A stretch of DNA of 64,000 nucleotides, from assembly GCF_945605565.1 (NCBI RefSeq), contig NZ_OX216966.1, positions 5,572,001 to 5,636,000 on the forward strand. Direction: 5' to 3'. This document shows positions 1 through 8,633 of the stretch, piece after piece (position 1 is the stretch's first letter; the number at the start of each line of letters is the position of its first letter). Position numbers and translations under genes: made by a program. The notes under the pieces are model-generated. The model was not told the origin of the DNA and searched no databases. It saw only the letters and a list, made by a program, of their open reading frames with translations. The stretch is from Paenibacillus dendritiformis (GTDB lineage Bacteria > Bacillota > Bacilli > Paenibacillales > Paenibacillaceae).

Positions 1-1
1 C

Positions 2-673
2 GAACCGCGCGTCGAGCAGATGGACTCTTACCGCAACGCGGTGGAAGCCGTATCCGATCTGCTGGCGGAGTTCCCGGTGATGGACGCCTTATCCGATTAT
101 GATTTCTATCAGAGCGGGCTCGTCCAGGTGCCGGTTCCGGCCAACGATCATATCGAGCCGTTCATCGAGAACGGGGTGAAGCCGCTCTGGACCTATTACT
201 GCTGCTCCCAGTACCGGGAGGTGTCGAACCGCTTCTTCTCGATGCCTTCAGCGCGCAACCGCATTCTCGGCTGGCAGCTGTACAAATTCCAGGCCGACGG
301 CTTCCTCCATTGGGGATATAATTTCTACTATTCGCAATATTCGCGGAAGCCGATCGATCCGTTCCGCACGACGGACGCGTCGTACGCCTTCCCGTCAGGC
401 GACGCCTTCCTCGTCTATCCCGGCGCGGAGGGGCCGCTCGAATCGATCCGGCTCGATGTGCTGCGGGAGGCGCTGCAGGATCTGCGCGCGCTGCAGCTTC
501 TTGAATCCTATATCGGCCGGGAGGCGGTCATCGCACTCATCGAAGAAGATTTGGATGAACCGCTCACCTTCCGCACCTATCCGCACAGCGCCGACTGGCT
601 GCTGAACAAGCGGATGCTGGTGAATGAACGGATTCGGGAAGCGGCTTGCGGCAAGCTGTCCGCTCCATCATAA
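2..673 (+). CDS. DUF4091 domain protein, C-terminal part (5' truncated by window edge)
   Basis: The frame is open from the first bases, so the first Met (position 20) is internal and the true start lies outside the window. The 223 visible residues resemble the end of DUF4091 proteins, a family found with glycoside-hydrolase-like proteins: a WTYYCCSQ strand, then GWQLYKFQADGFLHWGYNF, which matches the family's 'lLGWqawkygvdGfLyW' barrel core, then a YPG...SIRLDVLREALQDL helix. Function is unproven; family context suggests carbohydrate binding or hydrolysis. A strong terminator follows, so it is the last gene of its transcript. Confidence 0.8.
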   Translation, partial: EPRVEQMDSYRNAVEAVSDLLAEFPVMDALSDYDFYQSGLVQVPVPANDHIEPFIENGVKPLWTYYCCSQYREVSNRFFSMPSARNRILGWQLYKFQADGFLHWGYNFYYSQYSRKPIDPFRTTDASYAFPSGDAFLVYPGAEGPLESIRLDVLREALQDLRALQLLESYIGREAVIALIEEDLDEPLTFRTYPHSADWLLNKRMLVNERIREAACGKLSAPS

Positions 674-698
674 CGGCACGTCCGTGCCGCAGCGAAGA

Positions 699-812
699 CA
701 TGACCAGCCTGCGGTAAGGCATGATACCGTTTGCCGCGGAAACATGGTCCCGTCTTCGGAGGGCATGGCCAGTCTGCGGCGAAGACATGACCGGTTCTAC
801 GGCGAGCAGAGG
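699..812. repeat. Degenerate 21-23 bp tandem repeat (5 units)
   Basis: Units beginning CATGRNC start at 699, 720, 743, 764 and 786. Most carry a GYCTGCGG-like core. They fill the space between the DUF4091 gene and its terminator. No coding potential is evident. Confidence 0.6.
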
Positions 813-839
813 ATGCTCGGGTAGGGCCGGTTTCTTTTT
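791..839 (+). terminator. Intrinsic terminator after the DUF4091 gene
   Basis: A long hairpin (CCGG-TTC-TAC...CGAGCA, loop GAGGA, TGCTCG...GTA-GGG-CCGG, with two G-T pairs) is followed directly by TTTCTTTTT. It overlaps the last unit of the tandem repeat. Confidence 0.85.
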
Positions 840-843
840 GGAA

Positions 844-872
844 TTGCAACGATTGCGCGAATGAGATATTAT
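844..872 (+). promoter_or_regulatory. Sigma-A-type promoter of the iclR-sulfatase operon
   Basis: TTGCAA (844-849), 17-bp spacer, TATTAT (867-872). A 10-bp palindrome ACTATATAGT (880-889) lies where the transcript should begin and is a plausible operator for the IclR protein encoded immediately downstream. Prediction only. Confidence 0.55.
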
Positions 873-934
873 ATATGAAACTATATAGTAACTTATGTGA
901 TACTTTTAAACCACTACACATTGGAGGTGCAACG

Positions 935-1708
935 ATGGCGGCTTCCGCACCAGGGTTGAGCAGCGGGCTTCGCATCATGGAAGCGATCGTCGAATCCGAA
1001 TCCGGCATCGGATTCAATCAATTGAAGGCAGCGGCCGGCTTGAGCGCAGCCAGTCTGAACCGGTATTTGCAAGTGCTGCTGGAGCAGCAATATGTAGAGA
1101 AGGACGCGAATCAGCAATATGTGGCCGGGCCCATGCTGTTCGCCTTGATGCAGCGGGCCGAGCGCCATCACGGGCTCCGCGGCGCGAGCGGCCCGGTGCT
1201 GGACCGCATCTCCCGGGAGGCGGGCTGCACCGCGCTCTGGATCGATTTCCGCCACGGGCGCATGATCTGCCGGGACAAGCGGGTGCATCCGGAAGGCGTC
1301 GCGATGCAGCAGACGGGCGAGATCCGGACCGATTACCCGCTTCACCCATGGGGCTTCCTGCTGCTGGCGCATGCCGATGAAGCGAGGCGGCGCTTATATC
1401 TCGAGCACGCGGAGGACGGAGCCTTGGCGCCATATCGTCCGGATGCGGCGGCCCTGGACCAGTATATTGCCGACGCTGCGAAGCGCGGCCTGGCGGATGA
1501 TCAGGGGGCCATCCTGCCCCATATTCGCCGCATCGCCGTTCCGGTCTATGACGGGGAGCGGCTCGCCGCCGCGATTGGGGTCGGCATGCCGGGCACTTCC
1601 TTCGATGCCCCGTTCATTCACCGCATCTATGAGCTGCTGCAGGACGAGGCCGCGCAGGTGAGGAAGCTGCTGCAGCCTGCGATTCAGGAAGGGAGAGGGG
1701 AATCATGA
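935..1708 (+). CDS. IclR-family transcriptional regulator
   Basis: A 257-aa DNA-binding regulator. An N-terminal winged HTH (about residues 8-65; GFNQLKAAAGLSAASLNRYL is the HTH) is followed by an IclR effector domain (about 85-250). I start at 935 rather than the upstream in-frame ATG at 875 because GGAGGTG sits 5 bp before it. The last codons overlap the sulfatase start (ATGA), so the two are translationally coupled and the regulator probably controls sulfatase expression in response to the substrate or product. The ligand is unknown. Confidence 0.85.
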   Translation: MAASAPGLSSGLRIMEAIVESESGIGFNQLKAAAGLSAASLNRYLQVLLEQQYVEKDANQQYVAGPMLFALMQRAERHHGLRGASGPVLDRISREAGCTALWIDFRHGRMICRDKRVHPEGVAMQQTGEIRTDYPLHPWGFLLLAHADEARRRLYLEHAEDGALAPYRPDAAALDQYIADAAKRGLADDQGAILPHIRRIAVPVYDGERLAAAIGVGMPGTSFDAPFIHRIYELLQDEAAQVRKLLQPAIQEGRGES

Positions 1709-3213
1709 ATATGGATGTGAGCAAGAATATGAACCGCAGCAAGACTTTGATCAACGCCAAAAGCACGCGTCCGAATGTCATTTACATTTTGGCTGACGAT
1801 ATGGGATACGGCGACATTTCTTGTCTGAACCCCGATTCCCGAATCGCGACGCCGCATCTGGATCGGCTTGGGCGGGAGGGCCTTATCTATACCGATGCGC
1901 ATTCCTCCTCCGCCGTTTGCACCCCTTCGCGCTACAGTATCCTGACCGGCCGGTATAACTGGCGCTCGGAATTGAAGGAGGGCGTCCTGTGGGGGTACTC
2001 CCCCAGCATCCTCGAAGAAGGCCGAATGACGGTCGCCTCCTTGTTCAAGCAGGCCGGCTATGCTACAGCATGCTACGGGAAATGGCATCTCGGACTCGAC
2101 TGGCACCGGACCGGCCCCGCGGCCGAAGATGTTGATTTCAGCAAGCCGATTCGGCGCGGTCCGCTCGATGCCGGGTTCGACGAATTCTACGGCATCAGCG
2201 CCTCGCTCGATATGCCGCCTTATGTCTATATCGAGAATGATTCCGTGGCGCAGCTGCCGGATCGGCTGACCCGCAACGATGACCGCAAAGGATTTTGGCG
2301 GGAAGGCCCAACGGCGCCCGATTTCCGCCATGAGGAGGTGCTGCCCCGGCTGACCCGGAAGGTGCTGGAGCGGATTGAGCAGGGCAGCTCGGCGGCGGAC
2401 GGCAGCCCGTTCTTCATCTACTTCCCGTTGCCCGCGCCGCATACGCCGATTGTGCCGACGCCGGAATTCGTCGGGCGCTCGGGAACCAACTTGTACGGGG
2501 ACTTCGTCCTTATGGTCGACGATGTCGTGGGCGCGATTCTGCGCAAGCTGGAGGAATGCGGAATCGCGGACAACACGGTTGTCCTGTACACGAGCGACAA
2601 CGGATGCTCCCCGAGCGCGGATTATGAGGAGCTGGCCCGCTGCTGCCATAACCCGAGCTACGTCTTCCGCGGCCACAAGGCCGATATTTATGAAGGGGGA
2701 CACCGTGTTCCGCTGCTCGTACGCTGGCCAGCGCGCATCGCGGCGGGCACCGTCTCCGACGAACCGGTCTGCCTCGTCGACTTCATGGCGACGGCCGCCG
2801 GCTTAACGGGCCAGACGCTCCCAGACGATGCGGGCGAGGACAGCGTCAGCCATCTCCTCCTGTGGCTCGGGACGGGCGGAACGGAGCCGCTTCGCGAAGC
2901 GATCGTGCATCATTCGATCGACGGCTCCTTCTCGATTCGCAAGGGCGAATGGAAGCTGGAGCTGTGCCCCGGCTCCGGAGGCTGGAGCGATCCGGTGCCT
3001 AGACAAGAGCCTCCCGGATCCCCTTCATTCCAGCTGTACCGGCTGAGCGGCGACCTCGGCGAGCGGCAAAATGTGATCGATCGCTTCCCTGATATCGTCC
3101 AGGAACTGACGGCCCTGTTGACCCGCTATATCAAGGAAGGACGAAGCACGCCAGGGGTGCCGCAGCCCAATACGGGCATGCCGCGCTGGAGCCAGCTGCA
3201 CTGGATGGAATAA
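1705..3213 (+). CDS. Sulfatase (type I, formylglycine-dependent)
   Basis: A 502-aa arylsulfatase-family hydrolase of sulfate esters. The N-terminal metal site is ADDMGYGD (D31, D32). The maturation motif C72-T-P-S-R76 has the C-x-P-S-R pattern whose cysteine is converted to formylglycine. GKWHLGLD, YTSDNG and HRVP motifs follow, in family order. Length is typical. No signal peptide or transmembrane segment is visible, unlike many bacterial sulfatases, which suggests a cytoplasmic enzyme acting on imported sulfated sugars. No formylglycine-generating enzyme or anaerobic maturase is in the window. Coupled to the IclR gene upstream. Confidence 0.92.
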   Translation: MNMDVSKNMNRSKTLINAKSTRPNVIYILADDMGYGDISCLNPDSRIATPHLDRLGREGLIYTDAHSSSAVCTPSRYSILTGRYNWRSELKEGVLWGYSPSILEEGRMTVASLFKQAGYATACYGKWHLGLDWHRTGPAAEDVDFSKPIRRGPLDAGFDEFYGISASLDMPPYVYIENDSVAQLPDRLTRNDDRKGFWREGPTAPDFRHEEVLPRLTRKVLERIEQGSSAADGSPFFIYFPLPAPHTPIVPTPEFVGRSGTNLYGDFVLMVDDVVGAILRKLEECGIADNTVVLYTSDNGCSPSADYEELARCCHNPSYVFRGHKADIYEGGHRVPLLVRWPARIAAGTVSDEPVCLVDFMATAAGLTGQTLPDDAGEDSVSHLLLWLGTGGTEPLREAIVHHSIDGSFSIRKGEWKLELCPGSGGWSDPVPRQEPPGSPSFQLYRLSGDLGERQNVIDRFPDIVQELTALLTRYIKEGRSTPGVPQPNTGMPRWSQLHWME

Positions 3214-3298
3214 GCGGAGCGGCCCAAGCGGCCGTCCCCGGCGCACATCCGCCGCAGACAAATAATCATCGTCATCCTCCCTCATCAATCCCGGCCCT

Positions 3299-3341
3299 CC
3301 TGAATAAAGTGAGTAGAAAGCGATTCATCTGCTTATTCAGG
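3299..3341. promoter_or_regulatory. Inverted repeat upstream of yhbH
   Basis: Perfect 9-bp arms CCTGAATAA (3299-3307) and TTATTCAGG (3333-3341) flank 25 bp, 32 bp before the yhbH start. It lies in the promoter region and could be an operator or an mRNA-leader hairpin. No convincing sigma-factor box could be assigned. Confidence 0.4.
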
Positions 3342-3372
3342 GCATTCACTTGGTTAATAAGGAGGGCCATCT

Positions 3373-4524
3373 ATGACCAACCCGTTGTTTATCGTGTCCC
3401 GCGAGGACTGGTCGCTCCATCGCAAAGGATATCAGGATCAAGCGCGCCACCAGCAGAAGGTTAACGACGCGATTAAGCAGAATCTCCCCGACCTCATCAC
3501 TGAGGAAAACATCATCATGTCCGACGGCAAGCAAATCATTAAAGTTCCGATCCGGAGCCTGGATGAATTCCGCTTCGTCTACAATTTCAACAAGAAAAAG
3601 CATGTCGGCCAAGGGGACGGCGACAGCCAGGTCGGAGACGTCCTGGGCACCGACGGCTCCCAAGGCGCGGGCAAAGGGCAGCAGGCCGGCGATCAGGCCG
3701 GGACGGATGTCATCGAAGCCGAGGTCAGCATCGCAGATCTCGAAACTATGCTGTTCGATGAGCTCGAACTGCCTTATTTGAAGCAAAAGGACAAAGAACA
3801 ACTGGAGACGACCGACATCCGGTTCAACGATATTCGCAAAAAGGGCATCATGTCCAACATCGACAAGAAGCGGACCATTCTCGAAAACCTGCGCCGCAAT
3901 GCGCTCGCCGGCACTCCGGGCATTCACCGCATCAGTCCGGATGATCTGCGCTTCAAGACATGGGAGGAGATCGTGAAGCCGCATTCCAATGCCGTCATTA
4001 TCGCCATGATGGACACGTCCGGCTCGATGGGCTCGTTCGAGAAATATTGCGCGCGCAGCTTCTTCTTCTGGATGACGCGCTTCCTGCGCCGCCAATACGA
4101 GAAGGTCGACATGGTCTTCATCGCCCATCATACCGAGGCGAAGGAAGTGAGCGAGGACGAATTTTTCACGCGCGGCGAGAGCGGAGGCACGATCTGCTCA
4201 TCCGCCTATATCAAGGCGCTGGACATTATCGACAGCCGGTTCCCGCCATCTTCCTACAATATTTATCCGTTCCATTTCTCGGACGGCGATAACTTGACCA
4301 GTGACAACGAGCGCTGTGTGAAGCTGATCGGCGAGCTGCTGAAGCGTGCCAATCTGTTCGGCTACGGCGAAGTGAACCAATACAATCGCAGCAGCACACT
4401 CATGTCCGCATACCGTCATATTCAGAACCCCCACTTCATGCACTATGTCATCAAGGAAAAGGCCGAGGTGTACCGCGCGCTCAAGCACTTTTTCAAAAAA
4501 CAGCCGGAAGGGGTGCGCTCATGA
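3373..4524 (+). CDS. yhbH: YhbH, DUF444-family sporulation protein
   Basis: A 383-aa protein of the YhbH/YeaH family (DUF444), close to the length of the Bacillus subtilis protein. A charged N-terminal half contains a Gly/Asp/Gln-rich linker (about 78-112). A von Willebrand A-like domain follows, with a MIDAS-type D214-T-S-G-S218 motif (MMDTSGSMG). In many genomes this gene partners a PrkA kinase and SpoVR in stress or sporulation; PrkA is not present here. Start supported by AAGGAGG 8 bp upstream. Its stop overlaps the spoVR start by 4 bp (ATGA). Confidence 0.93.
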   Translation: MTNPLFIVSREDWSLHRKGYQDQARHQQKVNDAIKQNLPDLITEENIIMSDGKQIIKVPIRSLDEFRFVYNFNKKKHVGQGDGDSQVGDVLGTDGSQGAGKGQQAGDQAGTDVIEAEVSIADLETMLFDELELPYLKQKDKEQLETTDIRFNDIRKKGIMSNIDKKRTILENLRRNALAGTPGIHRISPDDLRFKTWEEIVKPHSNAVIIAMMDTSGSMGSFEKYCARSFFFWMTRFLRRQYEKVDMVFIAHHTEAKEVSEDEFFTRGESGGTICSSAYIKALDIIDSRFPPSSYNIYPFHFSDGDNLTSDNERCVKLIGELLKRANLFGYGEVNQYNRSSTLMSAYRHIQNPHFMHYVIKEKAEVYRALKHFFKKQPEGVRS

Positions 4525-5969
4525 CAGCCGACGATATGCAGATGCTGAACTATGCCATCGACGAGATTACCGAGATCGCGGCCGGCTTCGGTCTGGACTT
4601 CTATCCGATGCGCTACGAGATCTGCCCGGCCGACATTATCTACACGTTCGGCGCTTACGGGATGCCGACCCGCTTCAGTCATTGGAGCTTCGGGAAAACT
4701 TTTCATAAAATGAAAATGCAGTACGACTTCGGGTTGAGCAAAATCTACGAGCTCGTCATCAACTCCAACCCGTGCTATGCCTTCCTGCTCGAAGGCAATT
4801 CGCTCATTCAGAACAAGCTGATCGTCGCGCATGTGCTGGCGCATTGTGATTTCTTCAAGAACAATGCCCGCTTCTCGGCCTCGAACCGCAATATGGTCGA
4901 GAGCATGTCGGCGACGGCCGAGCGCGTCATGCAGTATGAGCTGGAATACGGGACGCAGGCGGTGGAGAGCTTCATCGATGCCGTGCTCGCCATCCAGGAG
5001 CATATCGATCCGCAGATCGTGCGGCCGCGGACGCTCGACAAGCAGCGCTATATGGAGCTGAAAATGCGCGAGCAGCGTGAAGGGAAGCCGCCTGGCCCGC
5101 CGGGGGCATATGACGACCTGTGGATGCTGGAGGAAATGAAGGCCGCGATGCGCGCCACCTCGTCCCGGGCGGAGATGGCCGACCGCCGCTTCCCGCCGGA
5201 GCCGGAGAAGGACATCGTCTGGTTCATCCAGGAATTCTCCCCGGTGCTGGAGGATTGGCAGCGCGACATCATGACGATGCTGCGCGATGAGATGCTCTAT
5301 TTCTGGCCGCAGATGGAGACGAAAATTATGAACGAAGGCTGGGCCTCTTATTGGCATCAGCGCATCCTGCGGGAGCTGGATCTGACGGCGGAGGAGACGT
5401 TCGAGTATGCGAAGCTGAACGCATCGGTCGTGCAGCCGTCGCGCCACAGCCTGAATCCATACTACCTGGGCTTGAAAATATTCGAGGATATCGAGAAGCG
5501 CTGGGATAACCCGACGCAGGAGGAGCGCGATCGGTTCGGCCGCCAGCCGGGGCAGGGCCGCGCCAAAATTTTCGAGGTGCGCGAATTCGATTCCGACCAA
5601 TCGTTCCTGCGCAATTACTTAACGAAGAAGCTGACGGAAGAGCTGGACCTGTATATTTTCGAGAAAAAAGGCCCGGAATGGAAAATTACCGATAAATCAT
5701 GGGAGAACATCCGCGATCAGCTCGTCTACTCGCGCGTCAACGGCGGCTTCCCCTTCCTTGTCGTCGAAGACGGCGACTACCACCGGAACGGGGAGCTGTT
5801 CCTGAAGCATTATTACGAGGGGCTTGAGCTCGATCTGAAATATCTCGAACGGACGCTGCCTTATGTCTACACCTTATGGGGTAAAGCCGTCCACCTCGAG
5901 ACGAAGGTCGAGGAGAAGATGGTGCTGTTCACCTATGACGGGAAAAAGGTGTCGCGGAAGTTCATGTGA
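4521..5969 (+). CDS. spoVR: SpoVR-family protein
   Basis: A 482-aa SpoVR family protein, implicated in spore cortex formation in B. subtilis, with an incompletely known molecular role. Family landmarks include [42 protein letters not shown] and the [12 protein letters not shown] stretch rich in conserved His/Glu. Full length. Translationally coupled to yhbH through an ATGA overlap and followed by a strong terminator, so the two form a closed bicistronic unit. Confidence 0.95.
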   Translation: MTADDMQMLNYAIDEITEIAAGFGLDFYPMRYEICPADIIYTFGAYGMPTRFSHWSFGKTFHKMKMQYDFGLSKIYELVINSNPCYAFLLEGNSLIQNKLIVAHVLAHCDFFKNNARFSASNRNMVESMSATAERVMQYELEYGTQAVESFIDAVLAIQEHIDPQIVRPRTLDKQRYMELKMREQREGKPPGPPGAYDDLWMLEEMKAAMRATSSRAEMADRRFPPEPEKDIVWFIQEFSPVLEDWQRDIMTMLRDEMLYFWPQMETKIMNEGWASYWHQRILRELDLTAEETFEYAKLNASVVQPSRHSLNPYYLGLKIFEDIEKRWDNPTQEERDRFGRQPGQGRAKIFEVREFDSDQSFLRNYLTKKLTEELDLYIFEKKGPEWKITDKSWENIRDQLVYSRVNGGFPFLVVEDGDYHRNGELFLKHYYEGLELDLKYLERTLPYVYTLWGKAVHLETKVEEKMVLFTYDGKKVSRKFM

Positions 5970-5989
5970 GCATTTCGGTTGTATCGGGG

Positions 5990-6026
5990 CTGGCCCTTCT
6001 CTTCAGGAGAGAGGGGGGCCAGTTTT
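5990..6026 (+). terminator. Terminator of the yhbH-spoVR operon
   Basis: CTGGCCC...GGGCCAG stem (5990-5996 with 6016-6022), extended by a TTCTCT/AGAGGG helix with wobbles, followed by TTTT. Confidence 0.85.
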
Positions 6027-6556
6027 GTATCTGCTTCGGGTCGGGGCAGGTTCAGATCCCCGTCTGCAGCCGTGAATAGAGTTCATCCCCTATTCGTGTG
6101 ACGCAATGTCGCGGTTTGAAGTGTATTCAATCATGCTATACCATGCACATCGTCCTTGTGTCGCGGATTATTTAAAGAGATGTCTTTCAAATGGTGGACA
6201 CTTTTCTGTGGATGGGATATAGTACAACCAAACGAATGAACACTATATATTGTATTTAGTTCATATAAATATGTCCATATGTAGATTTTAATCTTTGAGA
6301 GAGAATAACCCCTTCGTGTCCACCTTTGTATGGACATTTTTCGAATTTGTCTTCCTTAAGAGAACAATAATTCCATGATTGCAGTCGAAATAACCGGCCA
6401 TACGTTTCCTCTCCCGCTCTGTGTTTGATGCTGATTTCAATCCACGAATCCATGTATTCCAGAAGTCAGTAGCTACTCGACTTCTTTTCCCAGCTATTCC
6501 TTGCCGATTATAATCAGGTATAATAAAGGAAAAGATGGCAGGAAGGAGAGGCTTGT
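6027..6556. other. Gene-poor interval before the Rpn gene
   Basis: No convincing gene in 530 bp. Short minus-strand frames (6256-6453, 6288-6611) lack a ribosome site and recognisable content. The interval contains a CRISPR-repeat-like fragment at 6433-6455. TATAAT-like boxes near 6508-6525 could serve the following gene. Confidence 0.5.
6433..6455 (+). repeat. Solitary CRISPR-repeat-like fragment (5' half)
   Basis: The first 13 bases (ATTTCAATCCACG) equal the start of the repeat in the array at 10087-10846. After one mismatch ATCC also matches, and GTA a little further on. The palindromic 3' half is absent. Same orientation as the array. It may be a decayed repeat or chance. Confidence 0.45.
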
Positions 6557-7504
6557 ATGGGAACGGAAACTGATGAACACAACACGGTACATCACCGCCA
6601 CGATACTTCATATCGCTTCCTGTTGTCCAGCAAAAAACTCTTTGTAGAGTTACTTCGCTCCTTTGTTCAAAAAGAGTGGGTAGAACGTATAGATGAAACG
6701 AACGTGCAGGAAATCCCCCATTCGTTTGTTCTTCAAGACTTCAAGCGCAAGGAAGCCGATTTGGTGTACCGCGTGAAGCTGAATGGACAAGATGTCGTAT
6801 TTTACTTGTTGTTGGAAATGCAGTCCAAAGTGGACTTCCTCATGCCGTACCGCCTGCTGCTTTATCAGGTTGAGATCTGGCGCTATCTTTTGAAAGATCA
6901 GGAAAAAACGAAGGGCAAGCCCAAAACATTCCGGCTGCCTCCCATTGTGCCGATTGTGCTGTACAATGGGAAGAGACGCTGGACCGCCAGTCGCCAATTT
7001 CGCCAGTTGTTAGCCAATGAAACGATGTTCGGTTCGGAACTCCTGAATTTTGAATATGTCCTTATTGATGTTGCACGATATACAGAAGAAGAGTTGTTGG
7101 CTCTTTCCAATACGATTGGTTCTGTGTTTTTGCTTGATCAGACGGCGGATCAGACGGAATTACTGAATCGGCTCGGCAAGCTGATGCATACCATACACCA
7201 ATTACCAGTGGAAAGCCAGCAGCAATTGGTCGCCTGGATGGCGAATATATTAAGTCAGAAATTGCCGGAAAATGAACCGCATTTGCGCGAGCTTATCCAG
7301 AACGTAAAAGGAGGCGTATCGGTTATGGGGCTTGAAAAAACCTTGGATGCCATTAAGCGCGAAGGCAAACAAGAAGGCAAGCGTGAAGCCAAAGAAGAAG
7401 TTGTCAAGCAAATGATTGCCGAAGATCTGGATCCTGAATTGATCGCGAGGGTAACAGGCTTCCCTGTAGATATTATCGCAAAGTTAAGGGAACAATCCCA
7501 TTGA
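6557..7504 (+). CDS. Rpn-family nuclease / PD-(D/E)XK transposase-like protein
   Basis: A 315-aa protein of the Rpn (recombination-promoting nuclease, formerly transposase_31) family, which cuts DNA and in enteric bacteria promotes RecA-independent recombination and phage defence. The N-terminal half has the fold's signature: D68 in RKEADLVYRV, then E87-x-Q89 in YLLLEMQSKVD, then LPPIVPIVLYNG. The C-terminal tail is a charged helix (GKQEGKREAKEEVVKQM) plus a small domain ending FPVDIIAKLREQ. Ribosome site AAGGAGAGG lies 7 bp before the ATG. The 3' third is duplicated downstream. Confidence 0.88.
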   Translation: MGTETDEHNTVHHRHDTSYRFLLSSKKLFVELLRSFVQKEWVERIDETNVQEIPHSFVLQDFKRKEADLVYRVKLNGQDVVFYLLLEMQSKVDFLMPYRLLLYQVEIWRYLLKDQEKTKGKPKTFRLPPIVPIVLYNGKRRWTASRQFRQLLANETMFGSELLNFEYVLIDVARYTEEELLALSNTIGSVFLLDQTADQTELLNRLGKLMHTIHQLPVESQQQLVAWMANILSQKLPENEPHLRELIQNVKGGVSVMGLEKTLDAIKREGKQEGKREAKEEVVKQMIAEDLDPELIARVTGFPVDIIAKLREQSH

Positions 7505-7516
7505 TTTATATTATGG

Positions 7517-7546
7517 GTCGTTTCATTTTGAAACGGCTCTTTTTTG
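7517..7546 (+). terminator. Terminator after the Rpn gene
   Basis: GTCGTTTC/GAAACGGC 8-bp stem (one G-T pair), loop ATTTT, followed by TCTTTTTT. Confidence 0.85.
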
Positions 7547-7560
7547 TTCCTATGGCAATT

Positions 7561-7905
7561 GAAAACCTTCCGGACTTAACCGATCGCGCTATACAATGGG
7601 AGGAGACGCTGGACAGCCAGCAGCAATTGGTCGCCTGGATGGCGAATATATTAAGTCAGAAATTGCCGGAAAATGAACCGCATTTGCGCGAGCTTATCCA
7701 GAACGTAAAAGGAGGCGTATCGGTTATGGGGCTTGAAAAAACCTTGGATGCCATTAAGCGCGAAGGCAAACAAGAAGGCAAGCGTGAAGCCAAAGAAGAA
7801 GTTGTCAAGCAAATGATTGCCCAAGATCTGGATCCTGAATTGATCGCGAGGGTAACAGGCTTCCCTGTAGATATTATCGCAAAGTTAAGGGAACAATCCC
7901 ATTGA
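7561..7905 (+). pseudogene. Internally deleted Rpn paralogue remnant
   Basis: The segment TACAATGGGAGGAGACGCTG (7592-7611) resembles 6961-6980 of the intact gene, where it encodes LYNGKRRW. It jumps straight to the part encoding the last ~90 residues. The junction removes about 230 bp and changes frame. A 134-codon frame can be opened from a TTG at 7501, but that start has no ribosome site and its first 36 codons lack similarity to the intact gene. The nuclease core (D68, E-x-Q) is absent, so the product would not be an active nuclease. Confidence 0.75.
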
Positions 7906-7917
7906 TTTATATTACGG

Positions 7918-7947
7918 GTCGTTTCATTTTTAAACGGCTCTTTTTTG
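7918..7947 (+). terminator. Terminator after the Rpn remnant
   Basis: Duplicated copy of the hairpin at 7517; one base change in the loop-closing pair shortens the stem to 7 bp. Followed by TCTTTTTT. Confidence 0.75.
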
Positions 7948-8092
7948 TTCCCATAACATTTGAGTGTGATCGGGGACGGTTGAATAAAAACTGCCGATTA
8001 CCCGTTTCCTGCTCGTATAAATCGAGAGAGTCATAAAATCAAAATACAAGAGCAGTGAAGCGTTATGCCTCCTGCTTGTTGTTGTGCCGTTT

Positions 8093-8112
8093 GCATCCGC
8101 GTAGGAGGCGAC
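8093..8112 (+). repeat. Solitary CRISPR-repeat fragment (3' half)
   Basis: GCATCCGCGTAGGAGGCGAC matches the last 20 bases of the array repeat (10285 type) at 19 of 20 positions and keeps the palindrome except for one base. No 5' half precedes it. It lies 2 kb from the array, in the same orientation, just beyond the stop codon of the Spo0E-like gene. Confidence 0.7.
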
Positions 8113-8140
8113 TCGATTTTGAATCTAAAAACCTTTCATT

Positions 8141-8455
8141 TCAACGAATATCCATGTTCAGAATGGCTGTGCCCCCTCCCCATTCCGCTTCATCACATCG
8201 CCTGTCAGAATGGATATCCAAATGTTGCCCGTGTCTTTCCAAGGAGAACTTATCATCATACCGCTGGACTTTATATCGACTTGCGGCATTCTTTCTCTTC
8301 TGATATTCCAAAAGGTAAATATCCAGCTCTTGGCTCAATTCTACGACCGTCTTATCGGTGAAATTCTTCTTCTCTGCGGCCACTTGTATCATTTGCTGGC
8401 GTACGCTCTCGATTTTGTATCTCAAGCAATCGACTTCGTCAAGAAAAAAAGACAT
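8141..8455 (-). CDS. Spo0E-like aspartyl-phosphate phosphatase
   Basis: A 104-aa protein whose first ~60 residues match the Spo0E family: two helices and the diagnostic SQELD motif (VVELSQELDIYLLEYQKR). Family members remove phosphate from Spo0A~P and delay sporulation. I start at the ATG at 8455, which has a GGGAG site; the longer upstream reading lacks one. The ~45-residue tail after the core (RYKVQRYDDKF onward) is longer than usual and runs toward the CRISPR-repeat fragment, so it may be a read-through extension. Downstream of, and codirectional with, the HTH-TPR regulator, but separated by a terminator. Confidence 0.75.
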   Translation of the reverse strand: MSFFLDEVDCLRYKIESVRQQMIQVAAEKKNFTDKTVVELSQELDIYLLEYQKRKNAASRYKVQRYDDKFSLERHGQHLDIHSDRRCDEAEWGGGTAILNMDIR

Positions 8456-8601
8456 GAAAGTTGCTCCCTTCCACGTATTGTATAACGTTGGGTGCCTGCA
8501 TCTACATGTTGCTCTTGGTGCAACTTTATCACGTTTTTCCTTTAATTCCCTCATTCTCTTTCAAGGAAAATTCGACAAAATTTATCATTTTTTTCAATAA
8601 T

Positions 8602-8628
8602 AAAAGAGACGCTTGGTATACGCGTCCC
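8602..8628 (-). terminator. Terminator of the HTH-TPR gene
   Basis: Read on the minus strand: GGGACGC, 9-base loop, GCGTCTC, then TTTTATT. Directly follows the stop of the gene at 8634. Confidence 0.75.
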
Positions 8629-8633
8629 TTGAG

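Larger units (their letters stand above)
7215..7951 (+). repeat. Direct duplication of the 3' end of the Rpn gene
   Basis: About 336 bp (7215-7550) recur almost unchanged 401 bp later (7616-7951), including the end of the coding region, the stop codon and the terminator. Only a few bases differ (for example GAA to CAA in IAEDLD/IAQDLD). Confidence 0.85.

Noticed and set aside
6288..6611. 107-codon minus-strand frame before the Rpn gene
   Set aside because: Overlaps the Rpn ribosome site and start, lacks its own start signals and shows no recognisable domain.
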